Positions 47,458 to 56,258 of a stretch of 64,000 nt of DNA are shown here, one piece after another; position 1 is the stretch's first letter, and every line of letters begins with the position of its first letter. Origin of the DNA: Bacteroidaceae bacterium (GTDB taxonomy: Bacteria; Bacteroidota; Bacteroidia; Bacteroidales; Bacteroidaceae). The stretch is from positions 32,390-96,389 of the forward strand of contig JAKSLP010000005.1 in assembly GCA_024401115.1 (NCBI GenBank). Reading direction: 5' to 3'. The position numbers and the translations under genes were made by a program. The notes under the pieces were generated by a model, which had not been told where the DNA came from, ran no database searches, and saw only the letters and a program-made list of their open reading frames with translations.

Positions 47458-49293
47458 ATGTCTGATATTATTCATTTGCTTCCTGATTCTGTTGCTAATC
47501 AAATTGCAGCAGGAGAAGTTATTCAGCGTCCGGCTTCTGTTGTCAAAGAGCTGGTGGAAAATTCATTGGATGCAGGTGCATCACATGTTGATGTCCTGAT
47601 TACAGAAGCAGGAAAGACCTGCATACAGGTGATTGATAATGGTAAGGGCATGTCAGAAACTGATGCCCGCTTATCCTTTGAACGTCATGCAACATCCAAG
47701 ATAAAAGAGGCAAATGATTTGTTTGCTCTTCGTACCATGGGCTTTAGAGGAGAGGCTCTAGCTTCGATTGCTGCCGTGGCACAGGTGGAGCTGAAGACTC
47801 GTCAGGCTGGACAAGATGTAGGAACCCTGTTGACCATTGAGGGTTCCCGGGTAACCGGCCAGGAGGCGACAGCCTGTGCTGAGGGTAGTAACTTCTCGGT
47901 GAAGAATCTGTTCTTCAATATCCCAGCCCGCAGAAAGTTCCTGAAATCAAACTCTACGGAATTGAGCAATATTCTCACGGAGTTTGAGCGAATTGTATTG
48001 GTAAATCCGGAATGCAGTTTTTCTTTCCATCATAATGGCGTGGAAATGCACAACTTGCCGGCTGTGAGCTTGAAACAGAGAATCGAGGATGTCTTTGGCC
48101 GTAAGAATAGCCAAAACCTTCTTAGTCTGGAAGTAAATACACAGTTAGTGAAGGTTTACGGTTTTGTGGGAAAGCCGGAATCATCAAAGAAAAAAGGTGC
48201 TCATCAGTTCTTTTTCGTCAATGGACGATTTATGCGTCATCCTTATTTCCATAAAGCGGTTATGGAGGCATATGATCAACTGATTCCAGTTGGCGAGCAG
48301 GTGAGCTACTTCCTTTATTTTGAGGTTGATCCATCCAATATCGATGTGAATATTCATCCTACAAAGACAGAAATAAAGTTTGAGAATGAACAGGCCATCT
48401 GGCCTATTCTCCAGGCTGCCGTCAAGGAAACTTTGGGACGATTTAATGAGGTACCTTCCATTGATTTTGATACGGTTGATTGTCCTGATATTCCAGTGTT
48501 TGACTCGAATATGGGTGGCTCCTTGTCTATGCCTGAAGTCCGTTATAATCCTTCTTATAATCCTTTTGAGGAACGTTCGGGACGTGATGCCTCAAATCAG
48601 CGAAATTGGGGATCACTTTATGAGGGAGCTCATCGGGAATCATCCATGTCTTCGCCTAAGGATTCCATGGATGACATCTTGCCATTTGAAGATGCAGCTC
48701 TGGCTGACTCTGTGTCATCCGGAACCAGTGAGGAGAAGCCGGTGTATATTCAGCATAAAGGAAGATTTATTGTGACTTCTTTGAAGTCCGGTCTGATGAT
48801 GGTCGATCAACATCGTGCTCATATCCGAATACTGTACGAGAAGTATCTGGTTCACTTGGACAAGCAAACGGGTACTTCCCAGGGCTTGTTGTTCCCTGAA
48901 ATGATTCAGTTTTCTCCTTCAGAGAGTGTGATGATTGATAATGCTATGTCTGATTTGCAGGCATTGGGATTTGGACTTGCCAGTTTGGGTGGCGGTACAT
49001 ACTCTATTGATGGTGTTCCTTCGGGAACTGAAGGATTGCAGCCTGCAGTGATGTTACGGAATGTGTTGGATGAACTGATTTCTGGAAGTGGTGACGTGAA
49101 GACAGGCCAGAAAGAAAAAATAGCTCTTTCTTTGGCTAAATTAGCTGCGATTCCGGTAGGTCAGGCCTTGTCCCAGAAAGAGATGGACGACCTTGTTGGA
49201 CGTCTTTTGGCACTGCCTACTCCTAATTATACTCCTGATGGAAAGCCTGTGTTGCATCTTTTTACAGAAAATGATGTGGAGAAATTGTTCTAA
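47458..49293 (+). CDS. mutL: DNA mismatch repair protein MutL
   Basis: 611 residues. The GHKL ATPase motifs are intact: [23 protein letters not shown]. The C-terminal dimerisation region carries [13 protein letters not shown] where nicking MutLs have DQHAxxExxxxE, and TPDGKP where they have CPHGRP. So the endonuclease metal sites look degenerate, as in E. coli MutL. A low-complexity linker (about 350-420) separates the halves. Last gene of the surA-OstA-small protein-mutL run. Confidence 0.95.
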   Translation: MSDIIHLLPDSVANQIAAGEVIQRPASVVKELVENSLDAGASHVDVLITEAGKTCIQVIDNGKGMSETDARLSFERHATSKIKEANDLFALRTMGFRGEALASIAAVAQVELKTRQAGQDVGTLLTIEGSRVTGQEATACAEGSNFSVKNLFFNIPARRKFLKSNSTELSNILTEFERIVLVNPECSFSFHHNGVEMHNLPAVSLKQRIEDVFGRKNSQNLLSLEVNTQLVKVYGFVGKPESSKKKGAHQFFFVNGRFMRHPYFHKAVMEAYDQLIPVGEQVSYFLYFEVDPSNIDVNIHPTKTEIKFENEQAIWPILQAAVKETLGRFNEVPSIDFDTVDCPDIPVFDSNMGGSLSMPEVRYNPSYNPFEERSGRDASNQRNWGSLYEGAHRESSMSSPKDSMDDILPFEDAALADSVSSGTSEEKPVYIQHKGRFIVTSLKSGLMMVDQHRAHIRILYEKYLVHLDKQTGTSQGLLFPEMIQFSPSESVMIDNAMSDLQALGFGLASLGGGTYSIDGVPSGTEGLQPAVMLRNVLDELISGSGDVKTGQKEKIALSLAKLAAIPVGQALSQKEMDDLVGRLLALPTPNYTPDGKPVLHLFTENDVEKLF

Positions 49294-49320
49294 AAGGTTG
49301 TAGGATAAACGAAAAATAAC

Positions 49321-49328
49321 TAATTTTG
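49321..49328 (+). promoter_or_regulatory. purB promoter -7 box
   Basis: TAATTTTG (TAnnTTTG) with a TTG about 23 bases upstream, 29 bases before the ATG. Confidence 0.55.
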
Positions 49329-49356
49329 CAACCTGAATTAGTTATTTTTAAGGTAT

Positions 49357-50703
49357 ATGGATTTAAATCTGCTTACGGCTATCTCGCCTATCGATGGCCG
49401 TTATAGAGGTAAAACTGAGAAGCTTGCCTCTTATTTTTCGGAGTTTGCTCTGATTCGTTATCGTGTAAAGGTTGAAATTGAGTATTTTATCACCCTTTGC
49501 GAATTACCATTGCCACAGCTGAAGTCATTTGATAATCAGCTGTTCCCACAGTTGCGTTCGATCTACGCTAATTTCTCAGAGCAGGATGCTGCCCGCGTTA
49601 AGGAGATTGAGAGCGTGACCAATCATGACGTTAAGGCTGTGGAGTATTTTATCAAAGAGCAGTTTGACAAAATCGGAAACTTGGACGAGTTTAAGGAGTT
49701 CATCCATTTTGGACTGACTTCTCAGGATATCAACAACACTTCCATTCCTATGAGTATTGCTGATGCATTGAAGGAGGTTTACTATCCTCAGATGCAGGAG
49801 CTGATAGATGTGCTGAATGGCTATGCAGAGGAGTGGGCTGATATCCCTATGCTTGCAAAAACACACGGACAGCCAGCTTCACCAACCCGTTTGGGTAAGG
49901 AAGTTAAGGTATTCGCATATCGTTTGGAGCGCCAGATGGAGACCTTGAAGCAGGTGCCTATTACTGCAAAGTTCGGTGGTGCTACAGGAAACTACAATGC
50001 TCATCATGTAGCTTATCCTGAGTTCGATTGGAAAGCTTTCGGTAATAAGTTTGTTAGCGAGAAGTTGGGATTACAGCGTGAGCAGTATACAACTCAAATT
50101 TCCAACTATGACTTCCTGGCTGCTATCTTTGATAACATGAAGCGTGTTAATACCATCATGATGGACATGGACCGCGACTTCTGGCAGTACATTTCAATGG
50201 AGTATTTCAAGCAGAAAATTAAGGCCGGTGAGGTTGGATCAAGTGCTATGCCTCACAAGGTGAACCCTATTGATTATGAGAACTCAGAGGGTAATCTGGG
50301 TATTGCCAATGCTATTTTGGAGCACCTGAGCTCAAAGTTGCCTATCAGCCGCTTGCAGCGTGACTTGACAGATTCTACAGTGCTGCGTAATGTCGGTGTA
50401 CCAATGGGTCACATGATCATTGCCATCCAGAGCAGTTTGAAGGGATTGCGTAAGCTGTTGCTGAATGAAGCTGCTATTCGCCGTGATTTGGATAATTGTT
50501 GGAGTGTCGTAGCTGAGGCTATTCAGACTATTCTTCGCCGTGAGGCTTATCCTCATCCATATGAGGCTTTGAAGGCTTTGACTCGTACCAATCAGGGTAT
50601 CAATGAGGAAACAATTAAGAATTTTATTGAAACTTTGGAGGTTTCAGAGCAGGTTAAAGAAGAATTGCGTGTAATTACACCGCACACCTATACCGGATTA
50701 TAA
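49357..50703 (+). CDS. purB: Adenylosuccinate lyase
   Basis: 448 residues, the E. coli-type length. Cleaves SAICAR and adenylosuccinate in purine synthesis. The fumarase-superfamily signature GSSAMPHKVNP (about residues 288-298) with its serine loop, TSQDINNT, and KTHGQPASPT histidine segment are intact. Highly expressed codon pattern. Single gene upstream of the pseudouridine synthase. Confidence 0.97.
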   Translation: MDLNLLTAISPIDGRYRGKTEKLASYFSEFALIRYRVKVEIEYFITLCELPLPQLKSFDNQLFPQLRSIYANFSEQDAARVKEIESVTNHDVKAVEYFIKEQFDKIGNLDEFKEFIHFGLTSQDINNTSIPMSIADALKEVYYPQMQELIDVLNGYAEEWADIPMLAKTHGQPASPTRLGKEVKVFAYRLERQMETLKQVPITAKFGGATGNYNAHHVAYPEFDWKAFGNKFVSEKLGLQREQYTTQISNYDFLAAIFDNMKRVNTIMMDMDRDFWQYISMEYFKQKIKAGEVGSSAMPHKVNPIDYENSEGNLGIANAILEHLSSKLPISRLQRDLTDSTVLRNVGVPMGHMIIAIQSSLKGLRKLLLNEAAIRRDLDNCWSVVAEAIQTILRREAYPHPYEALKALTRTNQGINEETIKNFIETLEVSEQVKEELRVITPHTYTGL

Positions 50704-50737
50704 TGTAGTATAAGATTTATAGTTTAATTTTTATTTT

Positions 50738-52039
50738 ATGAGCACAGAAAACGAGAATTGGAACGAGAGTTCCGCAAACGTAGAAGGCCAGAGCAATAAC
50801 CGCGAGGGTTATAAGCCTTATAACAGAGATAATAACAGAGGTTACTCTAACGGACGTTCAAATTACGGCCGCAGCAATGGCGGCTATAACAACGACCGTT
50901 CTTCATACAATCGTCAGCGTCCTCGCTTTAACGCTAACCAGCGTTCTTACAACAATAATGGCGGTGGTGCTTTCCGCCCATCTTCATTTGGCTCTGACGA
51001 ACAGCAGCCACAGCAGCGCGAGTTCCGTCCACGCTTCAACCAGGGCGAGGGCAATGGCTATCAGCAGCGTGGTGGTTATAACAACAACCGTGGCGGTCAG
51101 GGTGGTTACAACCGTAACAACAATGGCGAAGGCGGTTATCAGCAGCGTGGCGGTTACAATAATAACCGTGGTGGCTATAACAACAACCGTGGTGGCCAGG
51201 GTGGCTATAATAATAACCGTGGTGGCTATCAGCAGCGTCCACGTACTGCAGATTATAATCCAAATGCTAAGTACAGCCACAAAAAGCAGTTGGAATATCA
51301 TGACGCACTTCTGGATCCAGATGCACCAATTCGTTTGAACAAGTTCCTGGCAAATGCCGGTATCTGCTCACGCCGTGAGGCTGATGAGTTCATCACTGCA
51401 GGTGTTGTTTCTGTAAACGGTGTAGTGGTAACAGAACTGGGAACCAAGGTGACTCCAAATGATGAGGTTAAGTTCCACGAGGATCCTGTAAAGTTGGAAC
51501 ACAAGGTTTATGTGTTGCTCAATAAGCCAAAGGATTATGTTACTACAACAGATGATCCAGAGGCAAGAAAGACCGTTATGCAGTTGGTAGCTGGTGCTTG
51601 TAAGGAGCGTATCTATCCTGTTGGTCGTCTGGACCGTAACACAACTGGCGTGTTGCTGCTGACCAATGATGGCGATTTGGCATCAAAGCTTACTCATCCT
51701 AAATTCTTGAAGAAGAAGATTTACCATGTAACACTGGACCGCAATGTAGCTCACAGCGATTTGGAGCGCATTGCTGCAGGTCTGACATTGGAGGATGGCG
51801 AAATTCATGCAGATGCAGTTTCATATGCAAGTGAGACCGATAAGAGCCAGGTTGGCATTGAGATTCATAGCGGTAAGAACCGTATTGTCCGCCGAATCTT
51901 TGAGCACTTGGGCTATCGTGTAACAAAGTTGGACCGTGTGTTGTTTGCCGGCTTGACCAAGAAGAACCTGCGTCGCGGTGACTGGCGTTACCTGACAGAG
52001 GCAGAGGTGAACATGTTGCGCATGGGCGCTTTCGAATAA
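50738..52039 (+). CDS. RluB/RsuA-family pseudouridine synthase with Gly/Asn/Arg-rich N-terminal tail
   Basis: 433 residues. About 185 N-terminal residues are low complexity, dominated by YNNNRGG, YQQRGG and GGYN units (RGG-like, likely disordered and RNA-binding). The catalytic part begins at about 190: an S4 domain (IRLNKFLANAGICSRREADEFI) and the RsuA/RluB core with catalytic Asp in GRLDRNTTGVLLLTNDGDL. It modifies a uridine in 16S or 23S rRNA; the exact site cannot be assigned. The core is of normal length, so the tail is an addition. Confidence 0.93.
   Translation: MSTENENWNESSANVEGQSNNREGYKPYNRDNNRGYSNGRSNYGRSNGGYNNDRSSYNRQRPRFNANQRSYNNNGGGAFRPSSFGSDEQQPQQREFRPRFNQGEGNGYQQRGGYNNNRGGQGGYNRNNNGEGGYQQRGGYNNNRGGYNNNRGGQGGYNNNRGGYQQRPRTADYNPNAKYSHKKQLEYHDALLDPDAPIRLNKFLANAGICSRREADEFITAGVVSVNGVVVTELGTKVTPNDEVKFHEDPVKLEHKVYVLLNKPKDYVTTTDDPEARKTVMQLVAGACKERIYPVGRLDRNTTGVLLLTNDGDLASKLTHPKFLKKKIYHVTLDRNVAHSDLERIAAGLTLEDGEIHADAVSYASETDKSQVGIEIHSGKNRIVRRIFEHLGYRVTKLDRVLFAGLTKKNLRRGDWRYLTEAEVNMLRMGAFE
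51036..51240 (+). repeat. In-frame repeats encoding the YNNNRGG tail
   Basis: Imperfect repeats of GGTTATAACAACAACCGTGG-like units, broken by CAGCAG (Gln-Gln) units. They are similar at DNA level but with synonymous differences, so they are not a recent pure expansion. Confidence 0.8.
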
Positions 52040-52076
52040 TTGACAATTCATTATTGATAATTGACAATTGAATTAA
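52038..52076 (+). repeat. AATTGACAATT intergenic repeat
   Basis: Two direct copies of AATTGACAATT separated by CATTATTGAT, the whole tract close to self-complementary. It fills the gap between the pseudouridine synthase and asnS. Such tracts are familiar between genes in Prevotella; function unknown. Confidence 0.6.
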
Positions 52077-52077
52077 A

Positions 52078-53508
52078 ATGGAAAATATTCGCAGAACAAA
52101 AATAGTAGATGTACTGAAGCGCACCGACTATGGCCAGATGGTCAATGTTAAGGGTTGGGTTCGCAGTAAGCGTGGAAGTAAGGGCATCTTTTTCATCGCT
52201 CTGAATGATGGTTCTACCATTAAGAATGTTCAGATTGTTGGTGATGATGCTAAGTTTGCAGAAGATACTATCAAGTTGATCACAACAGGTGCTTGCCTGA
52301 GTGTGAATGGTACTTTGGTTGAGAGCCCTGCTGCTGGTCAGGCTAGTGAGATTCAGGCTGTAGAGATTGAAGTCCTGGGTGCTTGTGACAACAGCTATCC
52401 TTTGCAGAAGAAGGGTGCAAGTTGGGAGTATCTGCGTACAGTAGCACACATGCGTCCACGTACCAATACTTTCGGTGCTGTGTTCCGTATCCGTCATAAT
52501 ATGGCAATGGCTATCCATAGCTATTTCCATCAGAAGGGCTTCTTCTATTTCCATACTCCACTGATTACTGCAAGTGACTGTGAGGGAGCAGGCCAGATGT
52601 TCCAGGTTACCACAAAGAACCTGTATGACCTGAAGAAAGATGAGAACGGCTCTATTATTTATGATGACGACTTCTTTGGCAAGCAGTCTTCTCTGACTGT
52701 TTCCGGTCAGTTGGAAGGTGAGTTGGCTGCTACAGCTTTAGGTCAGATTTATACTTTTGGTCCTACTTTCCGTGCAGAGAACAGTAACACTCCACGCCAC
52801 TTGGCTGAGTTCTGGATGGTTGAACCTGAGGTTGCTTTCATTGACATGAACGATTTGATGGATCTGGAAGAGGATTTCATCAAGTATTGCGTTAAATGGG
52901 CTTTGGACAACTGTAAGGAGGACTTGGAATTCCTGAACAAGATGGTTGACAAGGGTTTGTTGGAGCGTCTGAACAGCGTTATCAATACCGAATTCGTTCG
53001 TTTGCCTTACACTAAGGGTATTGAGATCCTGCAGGAGGCTATCAAGAATGGTAAGAAGTTTGAGTTCCCATGTAATTGGGGTGATGACTTGGCCAGTGAG
53101 CATGAGCGCTACTTGGTTGAAGAGTACTTCAAGAAGCCTGTAATCATGACCAATTATCCTAAGGCAATCAAGGCATTCTACATGAAGATTGATGCAGAGA
53201 AGCCAGTATTCAACGGACAGGAAATGGAAGAGACAGTACAGGGTACTGACGTGCTGTTCCCACAGATTGGTGAGATTATTGGCGGTTCTGTACGTGAGGA
53301 AAGCTATGACAAACTGATTAACGAGATTGAGACCCGTGGCATTCCTATGAAGGATATGTGGTGGTATCTGGATACCCGTAAGTATGGTACCTGCCCTCAC
53401 GGTGGCTTTGGTTTGGGCTTCGAGCGTTTGATTCTGTTCGTAACAGGTATGCAGAACATTCGTGATGTAATCCCATTCCCTCGTACTCCGGGACATGCAG
53501 ATTTCTAA
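52078..53508 (+). CDS. asnS: Asparaginyl-tRNA synthetase
   Basis: 476 residues. Class II synthetase: the N-terminal OB-fold ([25 protein letters not shown]) binds the anticodon. Motif 2 ([21 protein letters not shown]) and motif 3 ([16 protein letters not shown]) form the catalytic site. AsnRS-type rather than AspRS by the NTPRH and overall length. Follows the repeat tract and ends at a strong terminator. Confidence 0.97.
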   Translation: MENIRRTKIVDVLKRTDYGQMVNVKGWVRSKRGSKGIFFIALNDGSTIKNVQIVGDDAKFAEDTIKLITTGACLSVNGTLVESPAAGQASEIQAVEIEVLGACDNSYPLQKKGASWEYLRTVAHMRPRTNTFGAVFRIRHNMAMAIHSYFHQKGFFYFHTPLITASDCEGAGQMFQVTTKNLYDLKKDENGSIIYDDDFFGKQSSLTVSGQLEGELAATALGQIYTFGPTFRAENSNTPRHLAEFWMVEPEVAFIDMNDLMDLEEDFIKYCVKWALDNCKEDLEFLNKMVDKGLLERLNSVINTEFVRLPYTKGIEILQEAIKNGKKFEFPCNWGDDLASEHERYLVEEYFKKPVIMTNYPKAIKAFYMKIDAEKPVFNGQEMEETVQGTDVLFPQIGEIIGGSVREESYDKLINEIETRGIPMKDMWWYLDTRKYGTCPHGGFGLGFERLILFVTGMQNIRDVIPFPRTPGHADF

Positions 53509-53514
53509 TAATAT

Positions 53515-53543
53515 AAAAGCTCCGCAATTTGCGGAGCTTTTTT
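53515..53543. terminator. Terminator between asnS and the esterase gene
   Basis: Arms AAAAGCTCCGCA / TGCGGAGCTTTT with loop ATT and a T-run; palindromic enough to work for both convergent genes. Confidence 0.9.
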
Positions 53544-53544
53544 G

Positions 53545-54495
53545 TTATTTAAAGAAAGCGGGGAGCGCATTGTATAAATAGTAGGCAGCATAAATAGCAG
53601 AGTCATGTAAACCTCCAGGAAAGACACTGAAGAACAGGTTGTCTTTCGTGAAGTCATTTCCGAATCGGAATATGGATTGTTTTTTCATGGCTTCTATTTG
53701 AGGAGTCAGCTGGTTGACGGCACTGTCTTCACTGCCTGTTAGAGAATAGACTATGAAATCCTGATTGCCTTTAGCTGCGTATTCAGCCAACTTTTTGGCA
53801 GTCTCTTCTGGTGCGTTTTTTCCTCCCATTTGCTGTACACACCAACTGTCTCCGCTGAGAGGAGCGAAATACTTAATGTAATCCTTTGCTTTGGCAAAAA
53901 CCCACCAGGTTGTCACGCCACCCATGGAGAAACCGGCAAATGCTCTGTGATCTCGGGATTCCATGATGTCGGCTTTCGACGTTGATTTGGCGAAGGTGCG
54001 GAATTTTCCTTCTACGGCAGGAATCAGCTCCTCAACAAGTTCGCGTGGAAAGATTTCTACACACTTGCCGGCTTCGGGCAGAGGGTCCTCGCGGTAATCG
54101 TTTCTGTAGAATGACGGGGTAACCACAATCGTTGCAGGAATGCGACCTTCCTCAATCATGTGGTCCAAGTTGTTCCTGTTGATGGAAATGGAGTCAAGAC
54201 CACCTAAAAACTTCTCGGCTGTGCTGCCGCCTCCGTGCATAAAATACAGAATGTCGTATTTCTGTTCTGGATGATCGTCATATCCCCAGGGTAAGTATAC
54301 GTAACAGTGCTTAATTATTAATGTGTCGCTATCGTAGCGGTGTGCTTGATAGTCCAGCTTTACTACTTTTCCTTGATGATTAGCCTGTGTTCTGTAAATC
54401 CCAGGCAAAGCTTTGGCTTCGTGTATTTGGGAAAAGGCAAAAACTGGAACTAACAGTGCGAATATCAGCAGGCATGTTGTTTTTAGATTTTTCAT
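53545..54495 (-). CDS. Secreted CE1/esterase D-like alpha/beta hydrolase
   Basis: 316 residues, signal peptide LIFALLVPVFAFS. The esterase features are YDILYFMHGGG (oxyanion), the nucleophile elbow AFAGFSMGG (Ser about 198), and a C-terminal GGLHD (His). This is the layout of the feruloyl/acetyl-xylan esterases of CE1, which remove acyl groups from xylan. The Asp between them (SGDSW or GSEDS) is plausible. Single gene with its own promoter. Confidence 0.88.
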   Translation of the reverse strand: MKNLKTTCLLIFALLVPVFAFSQIHEAKALPGIYRTQANHQGKVVKLDYQAHRYDSDTLIIKHCYVYLPWGYDDHPEQKYDILYFMHGGGSTAEKFLGGLDSISINRNNLDHMIEEGRIPATIVVTPSFYRNDYREDPLPEAGKCVEIFPRELVEELIPAVEGKFRTFAKSTSKADIMESRDHRAFAGFSMGGVTTWWVFAKAKDYIKYFAPLSGDSWCVQQMGGKNAPEETAKKLAEYAAKGNQDFIVYSLTGSEDSAVNQLTPQIEAMKKQSIFRFGNDFTKDNLFFSVFPGGLHDSAIYAAYYLYNALPAFFK

Positions 54496-54524
54496 GACTT
54501 GAATGGATTTTTGTTAATGTATTA

Positions 54525-54532
54525 CAAAGATA
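54525..54532 (-). promoter_or_regulatory. Promoter -7 box of the esterase gene
   Basis: Minus strand TATCTTTG, 30 bases before the ATG at 54495. Confidence 0.55.
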
Positions 54533-54594
54533 GTGATAGTTTATAATAAAGGTGTATAAAATTTACACAAAGTTCTTAAACAAGACAGCAATAT

Positions 54595-54626
54595 TTGCCC
54601 AATATCCCTTTTTTCTGTACTTTTGT
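54595..54626 (+). promoter_or_regulatory. Promoter of the GIN-domain gene
   Basis: TTTG at 54595-54598 and TACTTTTG at 54619-54626, a good -33/-7 pair, about 70 bases before the chosen start. Confidence 0.65.
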
Positions 54627-54698
54627 AGACGAGAAAAGATTCATGGGGTGCAACTTTATGAATCTTGATTCCGTCAAATGTATAAAGACATATTAAGA

Positions 54699-55517
54699 AT
54701 GAAAATAATGAGAAAACTTCAAACTGTTTTATTTATGGCGGCTCTTTTATTAAGTGGCGGTGCCATGTATGCTCACTCGGGCGATGTGATAGATTATGAA
54801 GTATCAGTGGAACCTACAAGCCAGAAATACGATGTGAAGGATTTTAATAGTATTCAGGCCAGTGGTTCTTTGAAGATTACTTTTGAACAATCTCAGACTT
54901 ATAGCGTAGAGGCTCGTTCTTCCAAGGATATGCTTGATGTCTTGAAGGTTGAAAATCAGGCGGGAGTTCTTCGTCTTGGACTGACAAAGAGTCTGCGCAG
55001 ATTGACAAGTGACATCGAGGTTGTCGTAAAAGGTCCGTCTCTGGATTATCTGAAGCTTAGTGGTGCTTGCGAGTTCATGGGTAATTCTGTTGCGATGAAT
55101 GCCGATGCAACCATTGACTTATCTGGTGCTTGTTCTGTATATTTCGTTAATTTCAAGTGTAAGGAACTAAACGCAGATTTGAGTGGAGCCAGTAACCTGG
55201 ATGGCACTTTTGTAATAAACGGTGAGGCCAAGTTGTCCAATAGTGGCGCGGGTAGTTTGAAAGGCGAAATAAATGCAACGGACATGGTAAGATTGAGTAA
55301 TAGTGGCGCTTCCAGCTTGAAGATGGATGTAAAGGCTCCCCGTATCATAGTCCGCAACAGTGGAACATCCGGTACCACATTAGCTGTGGATTGTGACCAT
55401 TTGGAAGTGGAGAACACCGGAATCTCTCATATGACTCTCTCTGGCCGCGCAGATAAAGTGGATACCAAGAATTCGGGAATGTCTAAGATTACCTATGTGA
55501 ACTTCAATAAAAACTAA
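54699..55517 (+). CDS. GIN-domain (DUF2807) secreted protein
   Basis: 272 residues from the ATG at 54699; in-frame ATGs at 54678 and 54708 are alternatives. A signal peptide (VLFMAALLLSGGAMYA) precedes a head-GIN domain: a right-handed beta-helix built of repeats such as LSGACEFMGNSVAMNADATI, LSGACSVYF, LSNSGAGSLKGEI and LSNSGASSLKMDV. DUF2807 proteins are abundant in Bacteroidetes and thought to be adhesins or envelope proteins. Single gene ending at a shared terminator. Confidence 0.9.
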   Translation: MKIMRKLQTVLFMAALLLSGGAMYAHSGDVIDYEVSVEPTSQKYDVKDFNSIQASGSLKITFEQSQTYSVEARSSKDMLDVLKVENQAGVLRLGLTKSLRRLTSDIEVVVKGPSLDYLKLSGACEFMGNSVAMNADATIDLSGACSVYFVNFKCKELNADLSGASNLDGTFVINGEAKLSNSGAGSLKGEINATDMVRLSNSGASSLKMDVKAPRIIVRNSGTSGTTLAVDCDHLEVENTGISHMTLSGRADKVDTKNSGMSKITYVNFNKN

Positions 55518-55539
55518 ACGCTTTTCTTATAGAATCAGT

Positions 55540-55580
55540 ATCAGTCCTGGCAAGCTACTTTGCCGGGACTGATGCTTTTT
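55540..55580. terminator. Bidirectional terminator between the GIN gene and queH
   Basis: Arms ATCAGTCCTGGCAA / TTGCCGGGACTGAT (14 bp, one G-U), then T6. The last codons and stop of queH (minus strand) fall inside it. Confidence 0.9.
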
Positions 55581-56127
55581 TCTCCATGGCGTTGAGGCTG
55601 AATTCGCAACCGCAGTACAACTGATTGTAGAAGCCGTTTTCCCTCAACAATTGGTTCCGACGTTCCTGAAGCCCTCCTTTTCTCCAGTTCCGGTCATTAA
55701 AATGTACTCCTTCTACCTGACTGACAGCCCATGTGCCAGCTTCATTAATCTGATCTAGGGATTTCCAACGGCTGGAAGCCAATGTGGTGGTGATTTCCTC
55801 AAATCCCAGTTCTACCGCTTTCTTCGCTGTACGAAGCAGTCGGATTTTGAAGCATTTCAAACAGCGGCTTCCTCTTTCTGGCTCGTCCTCTAATCCTGCA
55901 ATTTGTTGCAACCACTCTTTATGGTTGTAATCCTCATCAATGACATCCAGCCCCAGTTTCTCGGCATACTTGGTTAATTCGTTCTTGCGAATCAGGTATT
56001 CCTCTTCCGGATAGATGTTTGGATTACAATAGAATAGGGTGGGGCGCACATCATTGGCAAGCATCCATTCCAATATGGCACTTGAACAAGGGGCGCAACA
56101 GCAATGTAGCAAAACTTTCTTAGTCAT
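55555..56127 (-). CDS. queH: Epoxyqueuosine reductase QueH
   Basis: 190 residues. Reduces epoxyqueuosine to queuosine in tRNA without cobalamin, replacing QueG. The N-terminal cluster LHCCCAPCSS and later CLKCF and YCGCEF cysteines bind an Fe-S cluster and a metal, as in the characterised enzyme. Length is standard (DUF208). Single gene, whose stop sits inside the terminator hairpin. Confidence 0.95.
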   Translation of the reverse strand: MTKKVLLHCCCAPCSSAILEWMLANDVRPTLFYCNPNIYPEEEYLIRKNELTKYAEKLGLDVIDEDYNHKEWLQQIAGLEDEPERGSRCLKCFKIRLLRTAKKAVELGFEEITTTLASSRWKSLDQINEAGTWAVSQVEGVHFNDRNWRKGGLQERRNQLLRENGFYNQLYCGCEFSLNAMEKKASVPAK

Positions 56128-56152
56128 ACTAAATGAACCTCATTTTCGTCGG

Positions 56153-56160
56153 CAAAGTTA
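56153..56160 (-). promoter_or_regulatory. queH promoter -7 box
   Basis: Minus strand TAACTTTG (TAnnTTTG), 26 bases before the ATG. Confidence 0.55.
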
Positions 56161-56197
56161 GGGTTTTGGCCAATACAATCAAAATAATGGCGCAAAT

Positions 56198-56232
56198 AAA
56201 AGAGGTGCCTTGTGGTTGGCAGGGCACCTCTT
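56198..56232 (-). terminator. Terminator of the GH3 gene
   Basis: Arms AAGAGGTGCC / GGCACCTCTT (10 bp), 13-base loop, with TTTTATTTG on the minus strand beyond it. Confidence 0.85.
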
Positions 56233-56258
56233 ATTATTAAAATAGAATGGGGAGTCTA

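Noticed and set aside
50984..51301. Thr/Val/Ile-rich frames overlapping the RGG tail
   Set aside because: They are out-of-frame readings of the low-complexity repeats, not genes.
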